Notes: generated from the sequence alone by a model not told the origin. Positions 1 to 8,533 are shown, counted from the stretch's first letter. The stretch: DNA of 22,096 bases from JBAZKK01 sp964456925 (GCA_964456925.1 CAYWCX010000017.1:1-22096); one strand, 5' to 3'. Numbers and translations: made by a program.

Positions 1-2
1 AA

Positions 3-74
3 CTGCGGCTGGATGAGCTTACTGCTTCGCTCGACGGCATGACCGGCGGTTATTTCTCCCGCCCCCTCAAATAG
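3..74 (+). CDS. 3' end of an unidentified CDS (partial)
   Basis: An open frame enters from the left edge and ends at TAG 72-74. It gives 23 residues ending in GGYFSRPLK. The other two + frames close within the first 42 bases, so this is the only frame that could carry an upstream gene to here. It is too short to assign to a family. It lies on the same strand as everything downstream and is separated from the next gene by about 160 bases that include a promoter, so it probably ends the preceding transcription unit. Confidence 0.4.
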   Translation: MRLDELTASLDGMTGGYFSRPLK

Positions 75-156
75 AGACGCTTTCCTTCGCTAATTATCTT
101 AAGGCACTGTCCGCTTTGGGTTGGAAAATGTTTCTATAAATTATAAACTGTAAAGG

Positions 157-185
157 TTGAATATTTTTCATTTCTGGTTTATAAT
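157..185 (+). promoter_or_regulatory. sigma70-type promoter for the MoxR operon
   Basis: TTGAAT at 157-162 and TATAAT at 180-185 are separated by exactly 17 bases. The surrounding DNA is AT-rich, and the pair lies about 50 bases before the MoxR start. Predicted transcription begins near 192. A ribosome binding site AGGAG (224-228) follows, 6 bases before the ATG. This is one of the two best promoter matches in the window. Confidence 0.7.
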
Positions 186-234
186 ATCTCTATAATATTA
201 CCTTACCAATATACCCTTTAGAAAGGAGCCGGCT

Positions 235-1161
235 ATGGCCAGCGATAATCTCAATAAAATAATCGAGAACATGGAGAAGGTCATCGTGGGCAAGACCGAG
301 ACCATCAAGTTGTTAGTAGTAGGGCTTTTGACTAACGGCCACATCCTGATTGAGGATGTCCCCGGCACGGGTAAAACGATGCTTGCCCTGTCCCTCGCCA
401 AGTCCATTAACGCGGATTTCAAAAGAATCCAGTTTACTCCGGACCTCATGCCTTCGGACGTAACCGGCGGCTCGGTGTATAACCCCAAGAGCGGCGATTT
501 CGACTTTAAGAAAGGCCCGGTCTTTACGAACATACTGCTGGCGGATGAAATCAACCGCACCACGCCCCGCACCCAATCCGCGCTCCTGGAGTGCATGCAG
601 GAATATAAGGTTTCCTTAGACGGCAAGACCTTTACCTTGCCTAAGCCCTTTATGGTCGTCGCAACCCAGAACCCCATCGAATACCAGGGGACTTACCCCT
701 TGCCTGAAGCCCAGATTGACAGGTTCCTTATGAAAATCAGCATGGGCTATATCCGGCCCGCCGAAGAAATAGAGGTGGTTTCGGGGCAGAAGATTGAGCA
801 TCCGATTGAAACATTGCAGCCCGTGGTTGGCCTCCAGGAGGTTTTAGACCTGCAGGATGAGGTTAAAAAAATCCAGGTTTCCGGCGCGGTCCTGCAGTAC
901 ATCGTGACTTTAGTTTCCGCTACCCGCAAGAGGGAAGAGCTCAAACTGGGCGCCAGCCCGCGCGCCTCAATTGCACTGATGAAGGCAAGCTGTGCCTGGG
1001 CGCTTCTGGAGGGCAGGGATTACGTTATCCCGGATGATGTGGCAAAACTGCTATCCTGGGTCCTGAAACACCGCATTATCCTGCAGCCCAAGGCCCTGAT
1101 CGCCGATAAGACGCCGGAATACATTATATCCGACCTGCTCAAAACCACCCCCATCCCTTAA
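235..1161 (+). CDS. MoxR-family AAA+ ATPase
   Basis: This 308-residue protein is a full-length MoxR-type AAA+ ATPase, a cytoplasmic chaperone-like motor thought to act on the maturation of partner proteins. The Walker A motif PGTGKT is at residues 43-48. Walker B (LLADEIN, with D104 and E105) follows the typical GPVFTN stretch. Sensor 1 is ATQNP (143-147), and an arginine-finger-like EAQIDRF is at 158-164. The C-terminal helical lid is complete. ATG 235 is supported by AGGAG at 224-228. The DUF58 gene starts 7 bases after its stop, the classic MoxR-DUF58 pairing. The exact client is unknown; by context it is the two downstream membrane proteins. Family call is near certain, cellular role is inferred. 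Confidence 0.95.
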   Translation: MASDNLNKIIENMEKVIVGKTETIKLLVVGLLTNGHILIEDVPGTGKTMLALSLAKSINADFKRIQFTPDLMPSDVTGGSVYNPKSGDFDFKKGPVFTNILLADEINRTTPRTQSALLECMQEYKVSLDGKTFTLPKPFMVVATQNPIEYQGTYPLPEAQIDRFLMKISMGYIRPAEEIEVVSGQKIEHPIETLQPVVGLQEVLDLQDEVKKIQVSGAVLQYIVTLVSATRKREELKLGASPRASIALMKASCAWALLEGRDYVIPDDVAKLLSWVLKHRIILQPKALIADKTPEYIISDLLKTTPIP

Positions 1162-1168
1162 AGTCAAA

Positions 1169-2404
1169 ATGCTTAGGGCGTCGTTAAAGAAATGGGCGTT
1201 TCTCTTAATCGTTATTTTATTTGATTTCCTCATCGCCCTAAGGACATCCCTTGATTTTTTTTACTTTTTCTTTTTCTTTCTCCTAGTTAATGTCGCGATA
1301 AGCCTCGCCTGGGTTGCGATAGAATTTTTTCTGGCAGAGGTGCGTCTCGTGAGGAGACTCCCTGCCCGCGTGGTAGAGAATGATTATCTGGAAGTTGAAA
1401 TTACCCTCACGAACAGAGGGCTGATTCCGCTTTTTAATTTTCTGCTAACAGATTACGTCGCATCCGCGGATATTTCCGAAGCCAGGAAGGCGGCCCTAAT
1501 CCCTTATCTGGGCCGGCGGGGCGCTTCTGTAAAGATAGAATACCGCACGCGATGTTCCCGCAGGGGTAAATATAAGATAGGGCCTTTTTCGATATACCTC
1601 TTTGACCCCTGGGGGATATTTTTCTTAAGGAAAGATTACTATCTTTATTCCGAGGTCTATGTTTACCCTCCGGTTTTTAATATTCAGAAATTCCCGCCCC
1701 TCGTAAAAGGCAACGTTCCGTGGTTTGGGATTGAGACCGCCCGCGTCAGCGGCGACGAGCACGATTTCTTCGGGGTGCGGGAATACAAGCCCGGTGACCC
1801 CATCAAGAGGATCCACTGGCTTTCTACTGCGCGCAAAAACAGCCTGATCGTGAAAGAATTCCAGCAGCGCGCTTTCTTTAACGCCACCCTGATATTTGAC
1901 CTTGATAAGGATAAAAATTTCGGGGAAGGTAAAAACAGCGTTGCCGAGTATACCATCAGGATAGCGGCTTCGATAGCGGATTATCTCATCCGGCTGGGGG
2001 CGTCGCTGGAGGTTATCGCCCACGCCCAGGAAATAATACACCTGCCTTCCAATAAAGGCCCCGACCACCTGGAGGATATCATGCGCGCCCTGGCGATAGC
2101 CCAGGCAGAGAGCAGGGTGAATCTGGGGGATTTGTTAAGCGAGTATGCCAATGATATACCCGCCAATACTACCCTCATAACCATTATGCTCGACGAGGAT
2201 TGGCAGTATCTGCCGGCATTGTTGGCGGCGGGAAAAAGAGAGGTTTCTTTGATCCCGGTAGTCTTGATTGCCTCGTCGTTTCTTCGCCAGTCCGCAGGGC
2301 AGCGGGTAATAAAAAACGCCCAGTTCCGCTTCCCGAAGGGTTCGAAGTTCGACCCGATATTTATCTCCTGCGGCGAGGATTTAGCGCAGGCATTTTTAAG
2401 GTAA
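1169..2404 (+). CDS. DUF58 domain-containing membrane protein
   Basis: This 411-residue protein begins with two closely spaced hydrophobic segments (about residues 9-28 and 31-52). A beta-rich region follows, then the DUF58 signature PGDPIKRIHW at 208-217 continuing into a VKEF motif. The C-terminal half looks like a degenerate von Willebrand A-like fold (LIFDLDKDKNF near 250). DUF58 proteins are regularly encoded beside MoxR ATPases and are thought to act with them at the membrane. No clear Shine-Dalgarno precedes ATG 1169, so translation may be coupled to the MoxR stop 7 bases upstream. Three bases separate its stop from the next GTG start. The family is clear but the molecular function is not established. 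Confidence 0.9.
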   Translation: MLRASLKKWAFLLIVILFDFLIALRTSLDFFYFFFFFLLVNVAISLAWVAIEFFLAEVRLVRRLPARVVENDYLEVEITLTNRGLIPLFNFLLTDYVASADISEARKAALIPYLGRRGASVKIEYRTRCSRRGKYKIGPFSIYLFDPWGIFFLRKDYYLYSEVYVYPPVFNIQKFPPLVKGNVPWFGIETARVSGDEHDFFGVREYKPGDPIKRIHWLSTARKNSLIVKEFQQRAFFNATLIFDLDKDKNFGEGKNSVAEYTIRIAASIADYLIRLGASLEVIAHAQEIIHLPSNKGPDHLEDIMRALAIAQAESRVNLGDLLSEYANDIPANTTLITIMLDEDWQYLPALLAAGKREVSLIPVVLIASSFLRQSAGQRVIKNAQFRFPKGSKFDPIFISCGEDLAQAFLR

Positions 2405-2407
2405 GCC

Positions 2408-4987
2408 GTGAAAGAGCATAGACTCGAGATAAAAGAAAAGTATTTACTGGCAGAGTTGGGTTTTAGCTTCCTGCTTTTAACTGCCTTAATCTTTCTCTTC
2501 GGGGAGACGGTAGCGGACCTGCGCCTTTATATTATTCTCGGGCTTGGGGGAGGGTTTTATTGCAGCTGGAGCTTAAGGAATAAAGACCTTGCGTCCCTCC
2601 GTATCGCCATCAACATCGCGGTAGCGGCGGTTTTCATCTGGATTTTTTACTCTTTGTTTAATTCATCCTTCTTTTATAAAGAGGTTATAATCCTCTTTGT
2701 AAAAGGCATTTTTTTCCTGGCGGTCCTGCTTTCTTTCGGCGCAGCCGTCGGTTTTCTGGTTTACCTGGAGGTGCTCACCCTTCCGCTTTTTATGTGTTTT
2801 CCGTTATTTGTAAATAATTATAATGCCGCCCACTTTGTTTTAATTGCGTTTTGTCTTATATCGTGGGGGGCGCTTTTAAAATTAAAATTCGAAGGTTCCT
2901 TTACTTTAACTGCGCCGTGGCTGCCCTCGCGCCGTTATTATTCCGTCCTTTTCTCTTCGGGATTAATTGCGATAGTAGTAGCGCTATCTTTGTTGCTTTT
3001 TTACCTGAAGCCCTTGAGGGGCATCAAAGAGAGTGGATTTTTTATCCAGGCAGAGGAGGAGGCCAGTTTTGCCATTAAGGCATCCGAGCAGAAATATTAT
3101 GATTTACAGGAAAGGTTGCAGGAAAAGGTTCTCAACACCCTCTTTGAGTTCAGCCCCAAAGAGAATAAATCAGAAATACTCAGCGCCCTCAGCTCCCTTA
3201 TTAAGGAATCCGCCGATACCATCGAGGTTAAAGAGGCTCAGCAGGGGCTGATAGACTTTCTACGCCGTCCCGGGCCCGGGATGGAAGAAGGGGATTCAAA
3301 GGAGATAAGAATCCTTCTGGACCAGTATCTTGGCGAAAAAATCATCCTTAATTTAAAGCGTTATAAGGATAACATTATCGATAACCTGAAGACCAGCCCC
3401 TTCAGTATTAAAGAAAGATTTTCGGTATTGATTCGGGTAAATAAAATGCAGTACGCCAATACTGCGCAGAAGGTGGAATCTGCCGCCCGGGAGGTAGAAA
3501 GAATCGTCAATCAATCCGCTGCGGGGAGCGCCGCTAAAAAAGAAATCAAGGATAATTTAGCGCGGTTTCAGGAATGGAAGAATCTCCAGCTTTATTACCG
3601 GCAATTAAAGGCCTTTAAGAAAAAAGTCGCCGCGCAGAGCGAGGAGACTAGAGATAAATTGAACGAGTTCGTTTCCGGGCTTGAAAAAATAAACAGCGCT
3701 GCGGATTTAGCTGGGATACGGGGTCAGGCCAAAATCCTGAAATATACCGCCAGCAAAGAAGTGGGGAATCTGGTAAAAGAGGCTGAAGAGATTATTGATA
3801 CCGCCGCGCGGGTTATCCTTTCCAGCTATCTCAACAAAGTCAGGGAAAAGTTGCGCGATGCCGACGGGTTATCGAAGGAGGAGATTAAAAACAAGGAGGA
3901 AGTGCTTGACGGCATCGAAAGCATGGAGGAGTACCTTAAATCCAAAGAGTATTTTGAAGAGGCGGTTCAGGATGGCAAGCCCATCCCGCAGGAGGCAGCA
4001 GGTACAGAGAAGAGATTGATAGCAATGGAGGTGCTCCCCGGATATTCCCGGCTATCCGTGGGGGAGGTCGTAGAACTGCTCGCGATGGGAGTCTATGATG
4101 ATGATTCGCGTCAGGACTTGAGCGGCAAGGCAGAATGGTCAAGCGCGGTTGAAGGCATTGTTTCTCTTGCACAGGGCCGGGTAACCGGCCTTCGGGTAGG
4201 CGAGACTAAGGTTTATGCGGAAGAGAAGGGCATAAAAAGCCAGCCGGCGACGATAACCGTAGATCCCTCCCGATTGGTGGCGATCAGCCTTTCCGCCGGC
4301 GATTTGACAGTACCGATTAACTCCGGCGCAAGCCTTACCGCCGCAGGCATCTTTAGTAACGGCGAGCGCCGGGATATCACTTCTTCGGCAGTATGGAAAA
4401 GCGCTGACAATCGCATCGTCGCGATAACCCGGGGAAAACTCCGGAGTTTACGCATAGGCGCTACCTCGGTGTATGCCGAATATTCCGGGGTTAAGAGCTC
4501 TGCTGTTAATATCAGGGTTACCGTTACCGTTATTTGGATATGCCTGTTATCGTTGAAAATAGTTTTGTCTGCGCTGGTTCTCTTTTCGGCGGTATTTGCA
4601 ATTTTTTACGCCTTAACCGAAGAAAGGAGGCGCAGGTTAAAAAATATCCTCGCCAGCGACCTGCGCAGCTTCATCATCACCCTATACCGGAATACGCAGG
4701 GGGTGCTTTTTATTTTTGGGCCGCGTTACCGGGACTATATGCCGTTTCTTTCGTATGCCGCCTTAGTGCAGGAGAATTATCATATGCCGGATAATCTTTA
4801 CCTGAGGCTTACCCGTTTATTTACCGAAGCCAAGTACAGCAACCATCCTCTAACTAAGGATGACGCCAGTAAGGCGCTTGAAGATTACAATGCCTTTATT
4901 AAAATCCTTCTTAGCCGTCAGCTTAAAGGCCGCCTCTTTCTGAAATACTGCCTGGTTTTGCTGTTTAGAAGGCCGCTCTATATCTAA
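2408..4987 (+). CDS. TgpA-like multi-pass membrane protein with Big2 domains in place of transglutaminase, DUF4129-like C-terminus
   Basis: This 859-residue protein starts at GTG 2408, with AAGG at 2398-2401. Residues about 10-203 form roughly seven membrane helices, as in the N-terminus of TgpA. Residues about 204-535 are charged, Lys/Glu-rich and helical, probably coiled coil, and lie outside the membrane. Two bacterial Ig-like (Big2) repeats follow at about 536-622 and 623-702, each ending in a G-TxVYAE pattern. A single membrane helix (about 705-733) leads to a cytoplasmic tail resembling DUF4129 (LFTEAKYSNHPLT). In MoxR-DUF58 operons the third gene normally carries a transglutaminase core between these ends. 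Here no cysteine occurs anywhere in the extracytoplasmic part, so a Cys-His-Asp triad is impossible. It may be a non-catalytic, surface- or peptidoglycan-facing scaffold. Confidence 0.75.
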   Translation: MKEHRLEIKEKYLLAELGFSFLLLTALIFLFGETVADLRLYIILGLGGGFYCSWSLRNKDLASLRIAINIAVAAVFIWIFYSLFNSSFFYKEVIILFVKGIFFLAVLLSFGAAVGFLVYLEVLTLPLFMCFPLFVNNYNAAHFVLIAFCLISWGALLKLKFEGSFTLTAPWLPSRRYYSVLFSSGLIAIVVALSLLLFYLKPLRGIKESGFFIQAEEEASFAIKASEQKYYDLQERLQEKVLNTLFEFSPKENKSEILSALSSLIKESADTIEVKEAQQGLIDFLRRPGPGMEEGDSKEIRILLDQYLGEKIILNLKRYKDNIIDNLKTSPFSIKERFSVLIRVNKMQYANTAQKVESAAREVERIVNQSAAGSAAKKEIKDNLARFQEWKNLQLYYRQLKAFKKKVAAQSEETRDKLNEFVSGLEKINSAADLAGIRGQAKILKYTASKEVGNLVKEAEEIIDTAARVILSSYLNKVREKLRDADGLSKEEIKNKEEVLDGIESMEEYLKSKEYFEEAVQDGKPIPQEAAGTEKRLIAMEVLPGYSRLSVGEVVELLAMGVYDDDSRQDLSGKAEWSSAVEGIVSLAQGRVTGLRVGETKVYAEEKGIKSQPATITVDPSRLVAISLSAGDLTVPINSGASLTAAGIFSNGERRDITSSAVWKSADNRIVAITRGKLRSLRIGATSVYAEYSGVKSSAVNIRVTVTVIWICLLSLKIVLSALVLFSAVFAIFYALTEERRRRLKNILASDLRSFIITLYRNTQGVLFIFGPRYRDYMPFLSYAALVQENYHMPDNLYLRLTRLFTEAKYSNHPLTKDDASKALEDYNAFIKILLSRQLKGRLFLKYCLVLLFRRPLYI

Positions 4988-4994
4988 AATCTCT

Positions 4995-5022
4995 TGCAAA
5001 TACCGGATATTTGTGATATTTT
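4995..5022 (+). promoter_or_regulatory. possible promoter upstream of trxA
   Basis: TTGCAA (4995-5000) and TATTTT (5017-5022) are 16 bases apart, and a TG one base upstream of the -10 makes it an extended -10. A CAAATA/TATTTG inverted repeat (4997-5002 and 5008-5013) sits inside the spacer and could be an operator or chance. The match is moderate, but the region is the only 78-base gap between the membrane operon and trxA. Confidence 0.35.
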
Positions 5023-5065
5023 ATAAACTTATCCCGTCGTTTTTTTCATTTTTTTTTAGAAGAGA

Positions 5066-5392
5066 ATGTCTTTATTGCATTTAACGGAAGGTAATTTTAA
5101 AAAAGAAGTTTTAGAATCCGATTTACCGGTCCTGGTGGATTTCTGGGCTCCCTGGTGCGGCCCCTGTAGGATTATTGCTCCTGTAATAGAAGAGTTGGCC
5201 AGGGAGTATCACGGGAAGGTAAAGGTCGGTAAGGTCAATATCGACGAAAATCCGGCGGTCGCGACCCGCTACACAATTATGTCCATTCCTACCGTTATGT
5301 TTTTTAAGCGAGGCAAGGTAGCAGACCAGGTTGTGGGCGCCCTGGGTAAGGCCGATTTGAAAAGAAAAATCGAAGAGAGCCTGAAGCAATAA
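5066..5392 (+). CDS. trxA: thioredoxin
   Basis: This is a 108-residue cytoplasmic thioredoxin of the usual length. The redox centre WCGPC is at residues 30-34, preceded by the conserved DFWAPW context. The cis-proline follows in SIPT (P75). It reduces protein disulfides and is itself reduced by thioredoxin reductase, which is encoded at 11096-12013. AGAAGAG just upstream of ATG 5066 serves as ribosome binding site. The T-rich gap before it separates it from the membrane operon. It may head a transcript running into the acetate genes, since only 37 bases and no terminator separate it from the next start. Identity is secure. Confidence 0.96.
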   Translation: MSLLHLTEGNFKKEVLESDLPVLVDFWAPWCGPCRIIAPVIEELAREYHGKVKVGKVNIDENPAVATRYTIMSIPTVMFFKRGKVADQVVGALGKADLKRKIEESLKQ

Positions 5393-5429
5393 TTTCTAAG
5401 ACAATCCTTTCCTATCCGCCCTCTTACAA

Positions 5430-6518
5430 ATGAAGAAGGTATTTATTGCGGCTACCAAGCAGAACGACGGTAAGACCACGGTGTCCCTGGGGCTAATCCG
5501 TAATTTTAAGGATAGATTTAAGAAGGTCGCTTTTATCAAGCCCATCGGTCAGCGCTACCTTGAAGAAGAGGGTTTCAAAATCGATGAAGACTCTTGGTTT
5601 ATCGAGGAGGTCTGCGGCATCCAGTGCGGCTTGAAGGACACCAGCCCCATTGCGGTGGAAAAGGGCTTTACCGAGAAATACATCAGCCGCCCGGATAAGG
5701 ATTCTATTACCCGGGAGATCCGCGACGCCTACCGCCGCGTTTCCCGGAAGCAGGACCTTGTAATTATCGAAGGCACGGGGCATGCCGGAGTGGGCTCGGT
5801 GTTCGACCATTCCAATGCCTATGTGGCGCGCCTGATGGGCTCCAAGGTTATCATTATTTCTTCCGGCGGTATCGGCAGGCCGATTGACGAGATACTCCTT
5901 AATAAGGCGCTTTTTGAACGAGAAGGGGTCAAGGTATTGGGGGTTATCATAAACAAGGTCCTGCCCGCGAAGTTCGATAAGATCAGCCGCCTGGTGATGA
6001 AAGGCCTCAAGCGTAAAAATATCAAAGTCTTAGGGGTAATACCTTTTAGCCCTTTGCTGGCAAGGCCGACCGTCAGCCAGATATTGGAAGAGTCGGATTT
6101 TGATTTACTCAGCGGCAAGGAAACCCTGGGTAATTATGTCTCGGAGGTCATGGTAGGCGCGATGAAGCCCCGCGATGCGGTCAGGTATATCGTCGACGGC
6201 AGCCTTATCATTACCCCCGGAGACCGCGAGGATATGATTGAAATGGTCCTTTCTTATTGCCGGGATAGCGATAAAAAGACTCCGAAGATATCCGGCATTA
6301 TCCTTACCGGAGGGTTATTGCCGGAACAGGCGCTGAGGGATACCTTAGGTAAGGCAGGCATACCGGTGCTTTCAGCAAAGGAAGATACTTATGCGGTGGC
6401 AGCATATATCCATGACCTCAACGTCAAGATACGGCCCAAGGACGCCGTCAAAATCAATGAAGCAATAAGATTAATCAAGGACAACGTGGATTTGGACGCT
6501 ATATTTAAGGAGATATAA
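5430..6518 (+). CDS. AAA_26 (BioD-like P-loop) plus DRTGG protein, stand-alone Pta N-terminal regulatory half
   Basis: This 362-residue protein matches the N-terminal part of long (E. coli-type) phosphotransacetylases. Residues about 1-205 form a dethiobiotin-synthetase-like P-loop domain with the nucleotide motif KQNDGKTT near residues 10-17. A DRTGG domain spans about 230-340, with the characteristic VGAMKPRDAVRYI segment. No catalytic PTA domain is attached; that is the next gene, starting one base after this stop. In long Pta the N-terminal half is linked to regulation by metabolites, so this is plausibly a separate allosteric subunit or sensor for the Pta-AckA pathway. No clear Shine-Dalgarno precedes ATG 5430. 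The domain call is firm; the regulatory role is inferred. Confidence 0.88.
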   Translation: MKKVFIAATKQNDGKTTVSLGLIRNFKDRFKKVAFIKPIGQRYLEEEGFKIDEDSWFIEEVCGIQCGLKDTSPIAVEKGFTEKYISRPDKDSITREIRDAYRRVSRKQDLVIIEGTGHAGVGSVFDHSNAYVARLMGSKVIIISSGGIGRPIDEILLNKALFEREGVKVLGVIINKVLPAKFDKISRLVMKGLKRKNIKVLGVIPFSPLLARPTVSQILEESDFDLLSGKETLGNYVSEVMVGAMKPRDAVRYIVDGSLIITPGDREDMIEMVLSYCRDSDKKTPKISGIILTGGLLPEQALRDTLGKAGIPVLSAKEDTYAVAAYIHDLNVKIRPKDAVKINEAIRLIKDNVDLDAIFKEI

Positions 6519-6519
6519 C

Positions 6520-7449
6520 GTGGATACCATCAGGAAGATACGCGAGAAGGCAAGGTCAAGCCCCAAAATTATCGTCCTGCCGGAATACGATGATAAACGC
6601 ACGGTAGAGGCAGCCCGGGTCATCGAACAGGAGGGGATTGCCAGGGTCATTCTGCTTACCGGGGACAGGATTAACCCCGAGGATAAGGCAAGGTATATCG
6701 AGGAATACTGCCGCTTGCGCAAATACCGCGGGATGGACTTCAAAACAGCAACAAAGATTTTTGAAGACCCCCTTTATTATGCCGCTATGATGACCAGGGA
6801 AGGCAAGGCCGACGGCCTGGTTGCCGGCGCATCCCACACTACGCCGGATATGGCCAGGGCCGCGATACATTGCCTGGGAGTCGAGAAGCGGCTGGGTATT
6901 GCCTGCAGTTGTTTTATTATGGCGGTGCCGGATTGCCCTTACGGCCAGGAGGGGACTTTTGTTTTTGCCGATTGCGGGGTAGTGCCTAACCCTAACCCGC
7001 GGCAACTCGCCGCTATTTCCGTGGCTGCGGCGGAATTAGCTAAAAAAGTCCTGGATATGCCGGCGCGCGTAGCGATGTTGAGTTATTCTACGAAAGGCTC
7101 TGCCAAAGGCGAATCCATTGATAAGGTGCACCAGGCAATCGGGACAGTAAAGGAGATGTCTCCGGATTTATTGGTTGACGGAGAATTGCAGGTTGATGCC
7201 GCGATTGTCCCGGAGGTTTCGCGGATTAAATATCCCGGCAGCATTTTAGGCGGAGAGGCAAATGTTTTAATCTTCCCTAATTTAGAGGCAGGCAACATCG
7301 GATATAAACTGGTGGAACGTTTAGCCAAGGCCCGGGCATTAGGGCCTTTGCTCCTGGGTTTGAATAAACCCGCCAGCGACCTCTCGCGCGGATGTTCTGT
7401 CGATGATATCGTGGATTGCGTTGCGGTCACTGCGATAAGGGCGCAGTAA
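6520..7449 (+). CDS. pta: phosphate acetyltransferase (catalytic domain only)
   Basis: This 309-residue PTA_PTB-family enzyme converts acetyl-CoA and phosphate to acetyl phosphate and CoA. Family features include VLPEYDDKRTVEAA near the N-terminus, GKADGLVAGASHTT in the middle, the SYSTKGSA segment and the C-terminal ANVLIFPNLEAGNIGYK block. It is the short, single-domain form. It starts at GTG 6520, with AAGGAG at 6507-6512 inside the preceding gene and a 7-base spacing. The AAA_26/DRTGG gene ends one base upstream and ackA starts 4 bases after this stop, so the three are surely co-translated. A phosphate butyryltransferase is the main alternative, but the sequence and the ackA neighbour favour acetyl phosphate. 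Confidence 0.93.
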   Translation: MDTIRKIREKARSSPKIIVLPEYDDKRTVEAARVIEQEGIARVILLTGDRINPEDKARYIEEYCRLRKYRGMDFKTATKIFEDPLYYAAMMTREGKADGLVAGASHTTPDMARAAIHCLGVEKRLGIACSCFIMAVPDCPYGQEGTFVFADCGVVPNPNPRQLAAISVAAAELAKKVLDMPARVAMLSYSTKGSAKGESIDKVHQAIGTVKEMSPDLLVDGELQVDAAIVPEVSRIKYPGSILGGEANVLIFPNLEAGNIGYKLVERLAKARALGPLLLGLNKPASDLSRGCSVDDIVDCVAVTAIRAQ

Positions 7450-7453
7450 TTAT

Positions 7454-8533
7454 ATGAAGATACTGGTTATTAATTGCGGGAGTTCTTCCATCAAATACAA
7501 GCTTTTTAAGATGCCGCATAAGAAGCTCATCTCTAAAGGCTTAATCGAGCATATCGGCGAGGAGGGGTCGCGCATAGCCGACCATTACCAGGGCCTTAAG
7601 GTCATCCTGAAAAAAATCGACGGGGTAGACCTGGTGGGCCACCGTGTGGTGCATGGCGCCGAGAGATTTAAAGAGCCGGTCCTGATTGATAAAGCGGTTA
7701 TCAGAAAAATAAGGCAGTGTTCAGGCCTGGCGCCTTTGCATAATCCCGCCAATCTTTCCGGCATCCTTGCCTGCCGGAGGCTGCTCCCCGGGGTAAAACA
7801 GGTGGCGGTGTTCGATACCGCCTTTCATCAGACTCTTCCGGATTACGCCTATATCTACGGCCTGCCTTATCAGTATTACGAGCGTTTCGGAATCCGAAAA
7901 TACGGTTTTCACGGCACGAGCCACCAATACGTAGCCCACGAAGCCGCGCGGTTACTGAAGAGGCCTATTGATAGATTAAAGATTATTACCTGCCATCTCG
8001 GTAACGGCTGCAGCATTACCGCGGTGGACCGGGGGAAATCCGTGGATACCAGCATGGGGTTTACGCCTTTGGAGGGGCTGGTTATGGGCACGCGCTCGGG
8101 GGATATCGACCCGGCGCTGGTTACCTATTTGATGCGCAAGCAACGCCTGAGTATTTTTCAGATTGAGGATATCCTCAACCGCGCAAGCGGCCTCAAAGGG
8201 ATATCGGGCGCAAGTAATGACATGCGCATCCTGCAGCAGCGCGCTAAGGGAGGTGACAGGCGGGCGCGGCTGGCGATGGAGGTTTTCGTTTACCGGGTGA
8301 AGAAATATATCGGCGCCTACGCCGCGGTGATGTCCGGCTGCGATGCCCTGGTCTTTACCGCCGGTATCGGCGAAAACCAGAAAGGCATCCGTAATAAAAT
8401 CTGCCGTAACCTCTTTTCTCATTTAAAGAAGAAGCCCCGGATTCTGGTTATTCCCACGGACGAGGAGTTGATGATTGCCCGTCAATCTTACCATTTGGTT
8501 AAAGCAAATAAAAATGAGAAGCCCGGGTTTTAG
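7454..8533 (+). CDS. ackA: acetate kinase (compact form)
   Basis: Acetate kinase makes ATP and acetate from acetyl phosphate and ADP, completing the pathway begun by pta. Recognisable motifs are INCGSSSIK at the N-terminus, GHRVVHGAERF, APLHNPAN, FDTAFHQT, YGFHGTSHQYV, CHLGNGCSI, DTSMGFTPLEG, GTRSGDIDP and FTAGIGEN. All the usual catalytic blocks are therefore present. The protein is 359 residues, about 40 short of the usual near-400. The missing length appears at two places: between the N-terminal strand region and GHRVVHG, and between GIGEN and the terminal VIPTDEELMIA block, where the LDxxKN-type stretch is absent. ATG 7454 follows the pta stop by 4 bases. Its last 20 bases overlap the next reading frame. 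Function is very likely retained. Confidence 0.95.
   Translation: MKILVINCGSSSIKYKLFKMPHKKLISKGLIEHIGEEGSRIADHYQGLKVILKKIDGVDLVGHRVVHGAERFKEPVLIDKAVIRKIRQCSGLAPLHNPANLSGILACRRLLPGVKQVAVFDTAFHQTLPDYAYIYGLPYQYYERFGIRKYGFHGTSHQYVAHEAARLLKRPIDRLKIITCHLGNGCSITAVDRGKSVDTSMGFTPLEGLVMGTRSGDIDPALVTYLMRKQRLSIFQIEDILNRASGLKGISGASNDMRILQQRAKGGDRRARLAMEVFVYRVKKYIGAYAAVMSGCDALVFTAGIGENQKGIRNKICRNLFSHLKKKPRILVIPTDEELMIARQSYHLVKANKNEKPGF

Noticed and set aside
198..677. 159-codon minus-strand ORF opposite MoxR
   Set aside because: It is antisense to a strongly conserved AAA+ gene, with no recognisable motif and no ribosome binding site. The other minus-strand ORFs in the window are rejected for the same reason.
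4997..5013. CAAATA/TATTTG inverted repeat as terminator of the MoxR operon
   Set aside because: The stem is only 6 base pairs, AT-rich, and is not followed directly by a T tract.
8475..8513. TTG start 39 bases upstream of the DJ-1/PfpI start
   Set aside because: It is inside ackA, adds nothing to the signal-like segment and has no ribosome binding site.
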